Positions 37,666-45,746 of a stretch of 64,000 nt of DNA are shown one piece after another. The notes below the pieces were generated by a model. The model was not told the DNA's origin and did not search any database. It worked only from the letters and a program-made list of their open reading frames with translations. The translations under genes were made by a program, and so were the position numbers. The first letter of the stretch is position 1; each line of letters begins with the position of its first letter. The stretch is from Anaerobacillus sp. CMMVII (GTDB lineage Bacteria; Bacillota; Bacilli; Bacillales; Anaerobacillaceae), in contig NZ_JACEHK010000002.1 in NCBI RefSeq assembly GCF_025377685.1, positions 522,197 through 586,196 of the forward strand, in the 5' to 3' direction.

Positions 37666-38985
37666 ATGAATAGGATAACATCATTTACAAACAAGATTAT
37701 GCAGCGGTATTTACCAGATCCATTTCTCTTTGTAATCATATTAACCCTCGTCGTTTTTGGATTAGGTGTAGTACTGACGAATAGCTCACCTAAAGACATG
37801 GTTGTTTTTTGGGGTGATGGCTTTTGGAACTTACTAGCATTTGCGATGCAAATGGTATTAATTTTAGTAACCGGGTACGTCTTAGCTAGCAGCCCTCTTT
37901 TTAAAAAATTATTATATAATTTAGCGAAGTTAGCTAAGACACCGGGTTCAGCTATTATTCTAGTTACTATAGTAAGCTTGTTCGCTAGCTGGATAAATTG
38001 GGGATTTGGATTAGTAATCGGTGCCCTTTTTGCCAAAGAATTAGCAAGGCAAGTAGCAAAAGTGGATTATCGCTTATTAATTGCAAGCGCATATTCGGGT
38101 TTTATTGTTTGGCATGGAGGATTAGCAGGCTCTGTTCCGCTGACCATTGCCACCCCTGGTCACTTTTCCGAGGATCTTATCGGGATTATACCAACAAGTG
38201 ATACAATCTTCTCTTCATTTAATTTATTTATCGTTGCAGTTTTATTTATAACATTACCAATATTAAATCGGTTAATGATGAACAATAAAGACGCTGTTTA
38301 CGTAGATAAAAAATTGCTAGAAGATAACGAGGACGTAAGTCAAAATGAACAAGCAGAGGTTGTGACACCAGCGACGAGATTAGAAAATAGTATGATTTTA
38401 TCATTCGTAACTGGTACCTTAGGGATAGCTTATATCATTTATTTTGTGTCACAAAATGGATTTAGCCTAAATTTAAATATAGTCAATTTTATATTCTTGT
38501 TTTTAGGGATATTATTTCATAAAACACCACGTAACTTCTTAAATTCAGTTTCAAATGCAGTTAGAAATGCCGGCGGTATTATTATTCAATTTCCATTTTA
38601 TGCAGGAATTATGGGGATGATGGTTGCTTCAGGACTTGCTGGTTTGATGTCGGAGTGGTTTGTATCTATATCAACAGTGACTACTTTCCCGTTTTTCACA
38701 TTTATTAGTGCTGGAATAGTTAACTTTTTTGTTCCTTCGGGTGGAGGGCAATGGGCTGTACAGGCGCCAATTATGTTAGCTGCGGGGAACGATCTAGGTG
38801 TATCTGCTGCTAAAACAGCAATGGCAGTTGCATGGGGAGATGCTTGGACAAATATGATCCAACCTTTCTGGGCACTACCAGCCTTAGCCATTGCGGGATT
38901 AAAAGCAAAGGACATTATGGGTTTTTGTATTATTGTTTTGTTTGTAAGTGGGATTATCATAAGTTTAGGGTTCCTATTGTTTTAA
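37666..38985 (+). CDS. atoE: Short-chain fatty acid transporter, AtoE family
   Basis: A 439-residue polytopic membrane protein with about 11 hydrophobic segments. The family landmarks are the N-terminal RYLPDPFLFVIILTLVVF, WINWGFGLVIGALFAKELAR, the GFIVWHGGLAGSVPL loop, FPFYAGIMGMM and FFVPSGGGQWAVQAPIML, then WGDAWTNMIQPFWALPALAI. AtoE proteins import butyrate or acetoacetate. ATG follows GAGAGGTGAT. No atoDAB genes are nearby, so it acts with genes elsewhere or with the fad cluster. B. subtilis has nothing here; it is an insertion after gerE. A cre site suggests glucose repression. Confidence 0.85.
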   Translation: MNRITSFTNKIMQRYLPDPFLFVIILTLVVFGLGVVLTNSSPKDMVVFWGDGFWNLLAFAMQMVLILVTGYVLASSPLFKKLLYNLAKLAKTPGSAIILVTIVSLFASWINWGFGLVIGALFAKELARQVAKVDYRLLIASAYSGFIVWHGGLAGSVPLTIATPGHFSEDLIGIIPTSDTIFSSFNLFIVAVLFITLPILNRLMMNNKDAVYVDKKLLEDNEDVSQNEQAEVVTPATRLENSMILSFVTGTLGIAYIIYFVSQNGFSLNLNIVNFIFLFLGILFHKTPRNFLNSVSNAVRNAGGIIIQFPFYAGIMGMMVASGLAGLMSEWFVSISTVTTFPFFTFISAGIVNFFVPSGGGQWAVQAPIMLAAGNDLGVSAAKTAMAVAWGDAWTNMIQPFWALPALAIAGLKAKDIMGFCIIVLFVSGIIISLGFLLF

Positions 38986-38997
38986 GTTAACAAAAAT

Positions 38998-39328
38998 CAT
39001 ATATGCTTTTATAAGAATGCGTGGGAAAAGTCTGCCCTGTAAATAGATCTGACTTTATAAGTATTCTTCATTAACTCTATTTTTTGAATTGCTTATGGTG
39101 AAAGTGAACTTTCTTAGGGATCTACTTTGTAAACAGATCTGACTTCGAAAGTTCACTTTCTTTTATCTAAGAGTTTCATCAATTCTATTTTCATCGCTTA
39201 TGGTGAAAGTGAACTTTCTTAGGGATCTACTTTGTAAACAGATCTGACTTCGAAAGTTCACTTTTTTTATCTATGAGCTTCATCAATTCTATTTTTATCG
39301 CTTATTGGTGAAAGTGAATTTTCTTAGG
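38998..39328. repeat. 105-base tandem array of the GAAAGTGAACTTTC repeat
   Basis: Two near-identical units start at 39096 and 39201 and a partial one at 39306, each exactly 105 bases apart. Each holds GTGAAAGTGAACTTTC, CTACTTTGTAAACAGATCTG, CTTCGAAAGTTCACTTTC and TTCATCAATTCTATTTT. A diverged unit (TAAGAATGCG...GATCTGACTTTATAAG) precedes them. The array fills the gap between atoE and ptsH. Confidence 0.88.
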
Positions 39329-39430
39329 AAGCTTACCAAAGCTATGAGTTTTCTTACATGTTATAACTATAAAGTTTTTCTATTGTTTTAATATCTGATA
39401 TAATGGTGAAAAATTATAGAGGTGCTAACT

Positions 39431-39694
39431 ATGCCAGAAAAAGTTTATACAATCACAGCAGATACTGGAATACATGCAAGACCAGCGACTCATTTAGTAC
39501 ATAAGGCAAGTCAGTTCCAAGCTGAAATTACATTAACATACAAAAGTAAAACCGTTAATTTAAAATCAATTATGGGGGTCATGTCATTAGGAGTAGGTAA
39601 AGGAGCGGAAGTAACGATTATAGCAGAAGGTTCAGATGCTGAAGAAGCAATTTCTGCCATTGATGCGCTTATTAAAAGTGAATTGGGCCAGTAA
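39431..39694 (+). CDS. ptsH: HPr family phosphocarrier protein
   Basis: An 87-residue HPr. The PTS phosphorylation site TGIHARPAT places His at position 15, and [12 protein letters not shown] places the regulatory Ser at 46. His15 distinguishes it from Crh, which has Gln there. ATG 39431 follows AGAGGTG; the frame is open to GTG 39422. It stands alone: no ptsI follows, and a terminator comes 25 bases after. It may serve sugar transport through an enzyme I elsewhere, or act with CcpA through P-Ser46. Confidence 0.9.
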   Translation: MPEKVYTITADTGIHARPATHLVHKASQFQAEITLTYKSKTVNLKSIMGVMSLGVGKGAEVTIIAEGSDAEEAISAIDALIKSELGQ

Positions 39695-39718
39695 AAAACT
39701 CCTGGTTCTTAAAGGTAA

Positions 39719-39748
39719 TGAGGAGCTTATAGCAAGCTCCTTTTGTAT
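39719..39748 (+). terminator. Terminator after ptsH
   Basis: GAGGAGCTT and AAGCTCC arms around ATAGC, followed by TTTTG. The next 180 bases to ysmB hold no feature I can support. Confidence 0.75.
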
Positions 39749-39927
39749 GTTTACAACAAAATTAGTACAGAAAATAAATGCTAACATCGAGGTTCTTTCT
39801 AAGATAATTTCACTTCAGATTAAAATATTCTTTAAATATGATAGAGAACACTTGAAATTAACTCTAAAAACAAGGAAAATGTAAATATAATGTCGAATAG
39901 CGGATTACATTTTTGGAGGAGGAAAAA

Positions 39928-40377
39928 ATGGTAGAGAATAAAAACAAAGAGATCGATCAGGTAGCACACATTGAAAAATCAATAAGAATGATTGCAGATG
40001 TAGTTAAACAAAAAGGTCGGGAAATTTTAACACAGTTCCCGATAACTCCGCCACAGTTTGTAGCATTACAATGGCTTCATGAATTTGGCGACATGACAAT
40101 TGGTGAACTTTCATCAAAAATGTACTTAGCGTGTAGTACGACTACAGACCTTGTAGATCGTATGGAAAAAAATGAACTTGTAGAACGAGTGAAGGATACG
40201 AACGATCGACGTGTTGTTCGAATACATTTACTAGAAAAGGGCGCTACAATCATCCAGGAAGTAATTAAGAAGCGACAAGAATATCTGAGCGATGTCCTAA
40301 AACATTTATCAATTGAAGAGGTAAATGTTCTTGAACAGAACCTAAGTCATCTGTACGCCGAAATGAAAAGAGAATAG
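39928..40377 (+). CDS. ysmB: MarR family transcriptional regulator (YsmB-like)
   Basis: A 149-residue winged-helix regulator. The DNA-binding part spans FPITPPQFVALQWLHEFGD, MTIGELSSKMYLACSTTTDL and VDRMEKNELVERV with the wing KDTNDRRVVRIHLLEKG. ATG 39928 has an excellent GGAGGAGG site; the frame upstream is not needed. Sits directly before racE as in B. subtilis. Ligand and targets are unknown. Confidence 0.88.
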   Translation: MVENKNKEIDQVAHIEKSIRMIADVVKQKGREILTQFPITPPQFVALQWLHEFGDMTIGELSSKMYLACSTTTDLVDRMEKNELVERVKDTNDRRVVRIHLLEKGATIIQEVIKKRQEYLSDVLKHLSIEEVNVLEQNLSHLYAEMKRE

Positions 40378-40416
40378 TGACAAACTAGAAATATCAGATG
40401 AAAAAGAGGGAAAGAA

Positions 40417-41214
40417 TTGAATAGAGCTGTTGGTGTAATAGATTCTGGAATTGGCGGCTTAACGGTTGTAAAAGAAATGTTAAGACAGCTTCCAAAAGAA
40501 GAGATCTTATATATCGGGGATACTGCAAGGTGCCCGTATGGTCCTAGACCACAACATGAAGTAAGGCAGTTTACGTGGGAAATGATTAATTATTTACTAG
40601 ACAAAGAGATAAAAATGCTTGTTATTGCTTGCAATACGGCAACAGCCGTTGTCTTAGAGGAAGCAAGAGCTAAGCTGGATATCCCCGTTGTTGGTGTCAT
40701 TCATCCGGGGGCGATTTCCGCTTTAAAGGTTACCAAGAATGATCATGTTGGTGTGATTGGGACAATAGGTACAATAAATAGTGAGGCTTATAAAAATACG
40801 TTATTAAGCATCAATAATAAAATAAAAGTGGAAAGTTTGGCATGCCCAGCGTTTGTTCCGCTTGTTGAACGGGGGATTTTTAACGGTGCGGAAGCTTATG
40901 AAGTCGTAAAAGAAAGTTTACGACCCCTTCGAGGCACTGACATTGATACGCTAATTTTAGGCTGCACTCATTATCCACTTTTGAGTACGGTTATCCAAGA
41001 AGTGATGGGTGACAATGTTGATATTATCTCCTCAGGTGACGAAACTGCTAGAGAAGTAAGTGCGTTACTTTATCATAAGCAATTGCTCTATACTGGAAAT
41101 AGAAAACCTAACCACACCTTTTATACTACAGGTGAAGAAATTCACTTTAAAAACTTCGCCCAAGGCTGGTTGGAAACGACAATTCCATTTGTGACAACAA
41201 TATCACTTACGTAA
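40417..41214 (+). CDS. racE: Glutamate racemase
   Basis: A 265-residue cofactor-independent racemase making D-glutamate for peptidoglycan. The two catalytic cysteines are visible at Cys72 ([11 protein letters not shown]) and Cys183 ([10 protein letters not shown]), with the N-terminal [16 protein letters not shown] and GDTARCPYG binding loops. The start is TTG 40417 after AGAGGGAAAG. 39 bases after ysmB. Intact; murI is the alternative symbol. Confidence 0.96.
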   Translation: MNRAVGVIDSGIGGLTVVKEMLRQLPKEEILYIGDTARCPYGPRPQHEVRQFTWEMINYLLDKEIKMLVIACNTATAVVLEEARAKLDIPVVGVIHPGAISALKVTKNDHVGVIGTIGTINSEAYKNTLLSINNKIKVESLACPAFVPLVERGIFNGAEAYEVVKESLRPLRGTDIDTLILGCTHYPLLSTVIQEVMGDNVDIISSGDETAREVSALLYHKQLLYTGNRKPNHTFYTTGEEIHFKNFAQGWLETTIPFVTTISLT

Positions 41215-41242
41215 AAAAGCCCACTAACCAGGGCTTTTTTGT
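41213..41242 (+). terminator. Terminator after racE
   Basis: AAAAAAGCCC and GGGCTTTTTT around ACTAACCA. Confidence 0.93.
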
Positions 41243-41329
41243 TTTGGGTGAGGAGTTTTGAGTAGGGAAAATGCTTCGAAGTGTTAAAATCACCAACTCA
41301 AAAATTCATAACTCAAAACTCAAAACTTT
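41241..41329. repeat. Heptad palindrome repeat (copy 8, TTTTGAG type)
   Basis: Left arm GTTTTGGGTGAGGAGTTTTG, centre ATGCTTCGAAG, right arm ACTCAAAAATTCATAACTC and AAAACTCAAAAC. Confidence 0.8.
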
Positions 41330-41400
41330 AAAAAGGGTTGGTCTAAAATTATAAAAAGCTCGTATACATATTAGTACAAACCACCTGAGGAGGGAAAAAC

Positions 41401-42462
41401 ATGCGAAAAAGTTACAGAGCAGGCGTACCAGCACTTATTGCTCTATCAATTATTGTATCTGGTTGTAGTCTTGGTGCCGAAAAAACGATGAATGAGACTG
41501 ACCCACCACCTGTTAGTTATGTCGATGAAAGTGTTTCCTTTGACACGGATGTCGAGACTGATGCCGAAGAAACTAGTAAAGAGATGGTGACTGAAACGAC
41601 GATGAGAGAGCTTTATCTCATTGACCAAAATGGATTAATAGCTCCACAAGCTCTACCATTACCAAAGTCTGAAGGAGTGGCAAAGCAAGCGTTAGAATAC
41701 TTAGTTCAAGACGGGCCGGTAACGCAATTATTACCAAATGGATTTCAAGCAGTTCTACCTGCAGGAACTGAAATTTTCGGAGTCAATATTAAAGAAGGTG
41801 TCGCTATTGCCGATTTTTCGGAACAATTCAAAGAATATCGGCCAGAAGATGAACTGAAAATTTTACAGTCAATTACATGGACATTAACACAATTTGATAG
41901 TGTTGAAACCGTAAAAATTCGTATCAATGGATATGATCAGGAGGTAATGCCAGTTAACGGTACTCCGATCGGGGAAGGCTTTAGTCGTTCAAATGGGATT
42001 AACATGGAAACTAATAACATTGTTGATATTTCAAATAGTAAAAGTGTGACCTTATACTTCCTTGCCCAAAATGGCGAGAATGTGTACTATGTTCCGGTCA
42101 CGAGAAGAATTAATGCAAATGAAGACCAATACCAAGCTGTTGTAACCCAACTCTTAGCAGGTCCTTCTAATTTTTCAAATCTATTAACAGATTTTCTACA
42201 GGGGGTAGAGCTCATTGAGGCTCCACGTTATGCAAATGGAGTAGTTACAGTGAATTTTAATGAAGCTTTACTCAACCATATTGATGGGACGGCTATTAGC
42301 GAAGAACGATTAAATCTTTTAGTTCTATCTTTAACAGAACAATCAGGTGTTGAAAAAGTAGCAATTGAGGTAAATGGAGATAATAAAATCCTAATGGCTA
42401 CAGGAGAATTTTTATCAGAACCTGTGGGAAGACCTCTTAAAGTTAACTCAGGAAAGTACTAA
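41401..42462 (+). CDS. gerM: Spore germination lipoprotein GerM
   Basis: A 353-residue lipoprotein. The signal peptide (1-21) ends in the lipobox IVSGC with Cys22. Two GerMN domains follow, about 90-195 (LPKSEGVAKQALEYLVQDGP, ITWTLTQFDSVETVKIRING) and about 225-345 (VVTQLLAGPSNFSNLLTDFL, LNLLVLSLTEQSGVEKVAIE). In B. subtilis GerM is needed for sporulation and normal germination. SD GAGGAGGG precedes ATG. Followed by a terminator, then rph. Confidence 0.93.
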   Translation: MRKSYRAGVPALIALSIIVSGCSLGAEKTMNETDPPPVSYVDESVSFDTDVETDAEETSKEMVTETTMRELYLIDQNGLIAPQALPLPKSEGVAKQALEYLVQDGPVTQLLPNGFQAVLPAGTEIFGVNIKEGVAIADFSEQFKEYRPEDELKILQSITWTLTQFDSVETVKIRINGYDQEVMPVNGTPIGEGFSRSNGINMETNNIVDISNSKSVTLYFLAQNGENVYYVPVTRRINANEDQYQAVVTQLLAGPSNFSNLLTDFLQGVELIEAPRYANGVVTVNFNEALLNHIDGTAISEERLNLLVLSLTEQSGVEKVAIEVNGDNKILMATGEFLSEPVGRPLKVNSGKY

Positions 42463-42482
42463 TATATTTTAACAATTTACTA

Positions 42483-42543
42483 GTGTCAGATCACCACTGG
42501 GATTACTTTTATAAGGTATCCTAATGGTGGCTGACACTTTTTT
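42483..42543 (+). terminator. Terminator after gerM
   Basis: GTGTCA pairs with TGACAC, ACCACT with AATGGTGG, GAT with ATC; six T residues follow. Confidence 0.85.
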
Positions 42544-42673
42544 GATAGTATTCATAACCACTTTGCTTATTTCCTTAAAAACAAGGGGAAGATATGGAAG
42601 TGAACGTTTGTGTTTGAAGAAGGAACTAATCATTGGTATTATAGAAAATGAATGAAAAGAAGGAGGAATTTGG

Positions 42674-43432
42674 ATGCGAGTTGACGGACGTCAATTAGAT
42701 GAATTAAGACCAGTACATATAGAAACTGAATATATAAAACATCCTGAAGGATCAGTATTAATTACAGTTGGTGACACAAAAGTGATCTGCACTGCAAGTA
42801 TAGAAGAACGGGTCCCACCATTCATGCGAAATCAAGGGAAAGGTTGGATCACAGCAGAATATTCGATGTTACCAAGAGCAACAGAGCAAAGGACCATTCG
42901 CGAGTCATCTAAAGGTAAAGTTACAGGTAGAACGATGGAAATTCAACGTCTAATCGGTAGGGCTCTTAGGTCGGTAGTTGACCTTGATAAAATTGGAGAA
43001 CGCACAATTTGGATCGATTGTGACGTTATACAGGCTGATGGTGGTACGCGAACAGCCTCGATCACAGGGGCGTTTGTTGCAATGGTGTTGGCGGTGGAAA
43101 AGTATATGGCAGCTGGAAAAATAGTGAAATTCCCAATAAAAAATTACTTAGCTGCAGTATCCGTTGGCGTTGATCCAAAGATCGGAGAAATCCTTGATCT
43201 AAACTACCTTGAAGATTCGAGTGCTGATGTTGACATGAATGTCATTATGACAGGTAATGGACAGTTTGTGGAACTTCAAGGAACGGGTGAAGAGGCAACT
43301 TTTTCTAGAGAACAACTTAATCAGTTGCTTGATCTAGCTCATAAAGGAATTAACGAGCTGTTTATAGAACAAAGAAAAGCAATAGGTTCTTTTGCAGACA
43401 AAATTGCCACTCTGCCTAAACTTGAAGGGTAG
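42674..43432 (+). CDS. rph: Ribonuclease PH
   Basis: A 252-residue phosphate-dependent 3' exoribonuclease that trims tRNA 3' ends. Family motifs are [70 protein letters not shown] and [17 protein letters not shown] [28 protein letters not shown] is ahead of the ATG. It is 11 bases from rdgB and close to two tRNA genes. Confidence 0.96.
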   Translation: MRVDGRQLDELRPVHIETEYIKHPEGSVLITVGDTKVICTASIEERVPPFMRNQGKGWITAEYSMLPRATEQRTIRESSKGKVTGRTMEIQRLIGRALRSVVDLDKIGERTIWIDCDVIQADGGTRTASITGAFVAMVLAVEKYMAAGKIVKFPIKNYLAAVSVGVDPKIGEILDLNYLEDSSADVDMNVIMTGNGQFVELQGTGEEATFSREQLNQLLDLAHKGINELFIEQRKAIGSFADKIATLPKLEG

Positions 43433-43443
43433 GTGCCATAGAT

Positions 43444-44037
43444 TTGAAAGTTCTCTTAATTGCAACAAAAAATAAAGGAAAGGTCAGAGAATTTGAGGAC
43501 CTGTTTGCAAAGTTCGGCTACCAAGTTCAATCACTGTTAGAGATGGGTGATTCTATCGATGTGGTAGAGGATGGAGTTACCTTCCAAGAAAATGCAATAA
43601 AAAAAGCTGAAACAATCGCTAGTGAGTTCCGAATACCAACTTTAGCCGATGATTCAGGATTAATTGTTGATGCCCTTGATGGACGTCCAGGAGTCTATTC
43701 AGCTCGATATGCAGGTGAAGAGAAAGATGATCAGGCTAATCTAGAAAAAGTGTTAACTGAGTTAGAAGATGTTCCCGAACTAGAACGTACAGCAAGATTT
43801 CATTGTTCATTAGCATTGGCAATTCCAGGAAAAGAAACGATTGTCGTTGATGGAACATGTGAAGGAGTAATAACAAGAGAGCCGAGAGGTGAGCATGGGT
43901 TTGGGTATGACCCGATTATGTACATTCCCTCGATGGATAAGACGATGGCACAGCTAACCAAACAAGAAAAAAATATGATCAGTCATCGATCTAATGCTTT
44001 AAAGAAATTACAAGAACAACTGTCGGAAGTTTTCTAG
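43444..44037 (+). CDS. rdgB: XTP/dITP diphosphatase (Ham1/RdgB type)
   Basis: A 197-residue nucleotide-pool sanitising enzyme that hydrolyses dITP/XTP to monophosphates. Hallmarks are LLIATKNKGKVREFEDLF, FQENAIKKAE, ADDSGLIVDALDGRPGVYSA (catalytic Asp), and EHGFGYDPIMYIP with SHRSNALKKL at the end. The start is TTG 43444 after GGTAGGTG. Equivalent to B. subtilis ysnA. Confidence 0.95.
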   Translation: MKVLLIATKNKGKVREFEDLFAKFGYQVQSLLEMGDSIDVVEDGVTFQENAIKKAETIASEFRIPTLADDSGLIVDALDGRPGVYSARYAGEEKDDQANLEKVLTELEDVPELERTARFHCSLALAIPGKETIVVDGTCEGVITREPRGEHGFGYDPIMYIPSMDKTMAQLTKQEKNMISHRSNALKKLQEQLSEVF

Positions 44038-44109
44038 AATAAAACTCGAACTAAACGACAATGTTATTTTCAAAACAAAGGAAAACCTTTTTCAAAAAGG
44101 GGAATTTTT

Positions 44110-44625
44110 ATGAAGCTGTTAATAATAAGCGATAGTCATGGATTACAAGATGAGCTCTTTGGAGTATTTGATAGACATGCAAAAGAAGTTGATAAGATCA
44201 TACATTGTGGAGATTCCGAGCTAAGTAAAGATGCATTCATATCTTATGATAATTTGCTTATTGTAAGGGGGAACTGTGATTATGACGCTAGCTTTAATGA
44301 CGAAATAAATACAGATGTGATGGGATTAAAGATCTTTTTAGTTCATGGCCATCTTCATAATGTTAAGTCTTCAGCAGTAAACCTTTCTTATCGAGCTGAA
44401 GAGTTAAATGCAAAATTAGTTTGCTACGGACATACTCATGTAGCAATTTCATTTCAGGAGAATGGAATTATCTATATAAATCCAGGTAGTTTTCGACTAC
44501 CTAGAAAACGGATTGAACGAAGCTACGCTATTTTAAATTATCAGCAAGATGAAGCAACAGTTAATTATTATGATCATTTAGGTAAAGAGATTTTAGACTT
44601 GAAAAATAGTTTTGTTTTGTTGTAA
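44110..44625 (+). CDS. ysnB: Metallophosphoesterase, YfcE/MJ0936 family (YsnB-like)
   Basis: A 171-residue calcineurin-like phosphoesterase. Metal-site motifs are ISDSHG (about 6-11), IIHCGDSE, RGNCDYD and VHGHLHNV with CYGHTHVA, then INPGSFRLPR. Family members hydrolyse small phosphodiesters in vitro; the natural substrate is unknown. SD AAAGGGG before the ATG. Last gene of the rph-rdgB-ysnB group. Confidence 0.9.
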   Translation: MKLLIISDSHGLQDELFGVFDRHAKEVDKIIHCGDSELSKDAFISYDNLLIVRGNCDYDASFNDEINTDVMGLKIFLVHGHLHNVKSSAVNLSYRAEELNAKLVCYGHTHVAISFQENGIIYINPGSFRLPRKRIERSYAILNYQQDEATVNYYDHLGKEILDLKNSFVLL

Positions 44626-44638
44626 GATATATGTATCA

Positions 44639-44672
44639 GGCGGCTATGAAAAAAACATTTTTTTAGCCGCTA
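44639..44672 (+). terminator. Terminator hairpin after ysnB
   Basis: GCGGCTA pairs with TAGCCGC and the A7 run with the T7 run, leaving a very small loop. Any T-tail lies inside the stem, so termination strength is uncertain. Confidence 0.65.
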
Positions 44673-44680
44673 TATAATTC

Positions 44681-44709
44681 TTGACATATGGATATTATAG
44701 TTATATACT
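44681..44709 (+). promoter_or_regulatory. Consensus-like sigma-A promoter of the tRNA locus
   Basis: TTGACA, a 17-base spacer and TATACT: the best-matched promoter in the window. It should start a transcript near 44716 that covers the tandem units and both tRNA genes up to the terminator at 45257-45290. Confidence 0.88.
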
Positions 44710-44786
44710 ATTAATTGTCGCTAATGATTAGTTCAATAATTAATGTGGATGTCAGCAACGCTTTAATTAACTATTTATAATAATGC

Positions 44787-44888
44787 GTGGTAAAACCTCA
44801 GCCACGAGCAAAACTGCCCTGGAAAATCTACGAGTTGTCTCGACGTATTAACATCTCTGAAATGTTTGAAGAGGAAGAGACATGGTAG
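44787..44888 (+). CDS. Possible 33-codon small ORF in tandem unit 1
   Basis: GTG 44787 to TAG 44888 encodes MVKPQPRAKLPWKIYELSRR then INISEMFEEEETW. The composition (basic-aromatic N-terminal half, acidic C-terminal end) looks protein-like. The ribosome binding site is absent, because the 12 bases that supply it in unit 2 are missing. I recognise no family. It may instead be part of a structured RNA. Confidence 0.3.
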   Translation: MVKPQPRAKLPWKIYELSRRINISEMFEEEETW

Positions 44889-44943
44889 GAAGGCTGAGAA
44901 AATAATTTTCAATTTTATATTTTGATAATGCGGGTGTAGTTTA

Positions 44944-45045
44944 ATGGTAAAACCTCAGCCACGAGCAAAACTGCCCTGGAAAATCTACGAGTTGTCTCGA
45001 CGCATTAACATCTCTGAAGTACTTGAAGAGGAAGAGACATGGTAG
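44944..45045 (+). CDS. Possible 33-codon small ORF in tandem unit 2
   Basis: ATG 44944 (inside the tRNA-Gly-derived segment) to TAG 45045 encodes MVKPQPRAKLPWKIYELSRR then INISEVLEEEETW. Compared with unit 1 it has one silent change (CGT/CGC) and two conservative ones (Met-Phe to Val-Leu). GGGTG, part of the tRNA acceptor sequence, lies 7 bases before ATG and could act as a ribosome binding site. Coding is suggested, not shown. Confidence 0.35.
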   Translation: MVKPQPRAKLPWKIYELSRRINISEVLEEEETW

Positions 45046-45086
45046 GAAGGCTGAGAAAATAATTTTCAATTTTATATTTTGATAAT

Positions 45087-45157
45087 GCGGGTGTAGTTTA
45101 ATGGTAAAACCTCAGCCTTCCAAGCTGATGTCGTGAGTTCGATTCTCATCACCCGCT
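45087..45157 (+). tRNA. tRNA-Gly (anticodon TCC)
   Basis: Acceptor GCGGGTG / CACCCGC with discriminator T. D-arm GTTTAATGGTAAAAC, anticodon stem TCAGC/GCTGA with loop CTTCCAA, T-arm GTGAG-TTCGATT-CTCAT. CCA is not encoded. Confidence 0.96.
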
Positions 45158-45164
45158 CTCTAAT

Positions 45165-45241
45165 GTCTCAGTAGCTCAGCTGGATAGAGCATGGCACTTC
45201 TAATGCCAGGGTCGGGAGTTCGAATCTCTCCTGGGACGCCA
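45165..45241 (+). tRNA. tRNA-Arg (anticodon TCT)
   Basis: Acceptor GTCTCAG / CTGGGAC with G discriminator and encoded CCA. D-arm GCTCAGCTGGATAGAGC, anticodon stem TGGCA/TGCCA with loop CTTCTAA, T-arm GGGAG-TTCGAAT-CTCTC. Seven bases after tRNA-Gly. Confidence 0.96.
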
Positions 45242-45256
45242 TTTATACATAACTTT

Positions 45257-45290
45257 TAAAAGGTTGGTACAAACGTATCAACCTTTTTTG
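45257..45290 (+). terminator. Terminator of the tRNA transcription unit
   Basis: AAAAGGTTG and CAACCTTTTTT around GTACAAACGTAT. Confidence 0.92.
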
Positions 45291-45600
45291 TTGTTAAGGA
45301 AATAATATGTTTTCATCTGTTGATTGAAAAAACGAATTTTAAAAATAGGCGCTAAACTATTCGTTTTGGAACAGATAAATGCACTTAAATGCCTTATGAC
45401 GTTCCAACCGCGCTCTTTGGAACATTGCTAAGGAAAAAGTGAAAAATCGCACTTCTCGCTCCTGGGATTACTCGTCGCAAAGCTTGCATTGAACCTTATT
45501 CAAAGTTGCTTGACAGATCATTTGCATGTCGCCGATAGGCGGGTAAAAGCACTACACTCTTTCCTAGGGAGCCTTGCTCTTTTCGTAACGAAAGTTATAT
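45290..45600. repeat. Degenerate interspersed GCGCC-type repeat (copy 6)
   Basis: Begins GTTGTTAAGGAAATAATATG like copies 1 and 4. It includes GTGAAAAATCGCACTTCTCG, TCATTTGCATGTCGCC and AGGGAGCCTTGCTCTTTTC, matching the ends of the copies near 63769-63962. No gene is visible in 45290-45700. Confidence 0.5.
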
Positions 45601-45701
45601 GAATGAAAACTTAGCCATTTACTCTCTCTCCCTTTACTAGCATTTATAGAAAGGTTGCCTTTTAGAGCATGAATACTTCAGGGCTCTTACTAAATGACCT
45701 A

Positions 45702-45746
45702 TAAAAAAGGATGTAGTCCACCAATAATGGTAGACTACATCCTTTA
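45702..45746 (-). terminator. Terminator of the 45744-46187 gene
   Basis: On the minus strand, AAAGGATGTAGTC pairs with GACTACATCCTTT around ACCATTATTGGT, followed by a T-run. Confidence 0.85.

Larger units (their letters stand above)
44785..45086 (+). repeat. Tandem unit: 5' tRNA-Gly fragment plus 126-base segment, two copies
   Basis: Unit 2 (44930-45086, 157 bases) starts with the first 31 bases of the tRNA-Gly gene (GCGGGTGTAGTTTAATGG and AAAACCTCAGCC) and continues with 126 unrelated bases. Unit 1 (44785-44929) is the same but lacks 12 bases of the tRNA part. The units otherwise differ at only four positions, all at 44845-44871 of unit 1. Each unit also carries GGAAGGCTGAG near its end, the reverse complement of the tRNA-Gly anticodon-arm sequence CTCAGCCTTCC, so the segment can fold back on CTCAGCC. 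Confidence 0.9.

Noticed and set aside
39096..39328. Tandem repeats as a CRISPR array
   Set aside because: Units are 105 bases, contiguous and palindromic throughout, with no unique spacers and no cas genes in the window.
39431..39694. Crh instead of HPr
   Set aside because: Position 15 is histidine in TGIHARPAT; Crh lacks this residue.
44785..45157. Intron or integrated phage in tRNA-Gly
   Set aside because: The 126-base segment shows no group I core, and no integrase gene is nearby. The intact tRNA lies downstream of the units, so partial duplication explains the layout better.
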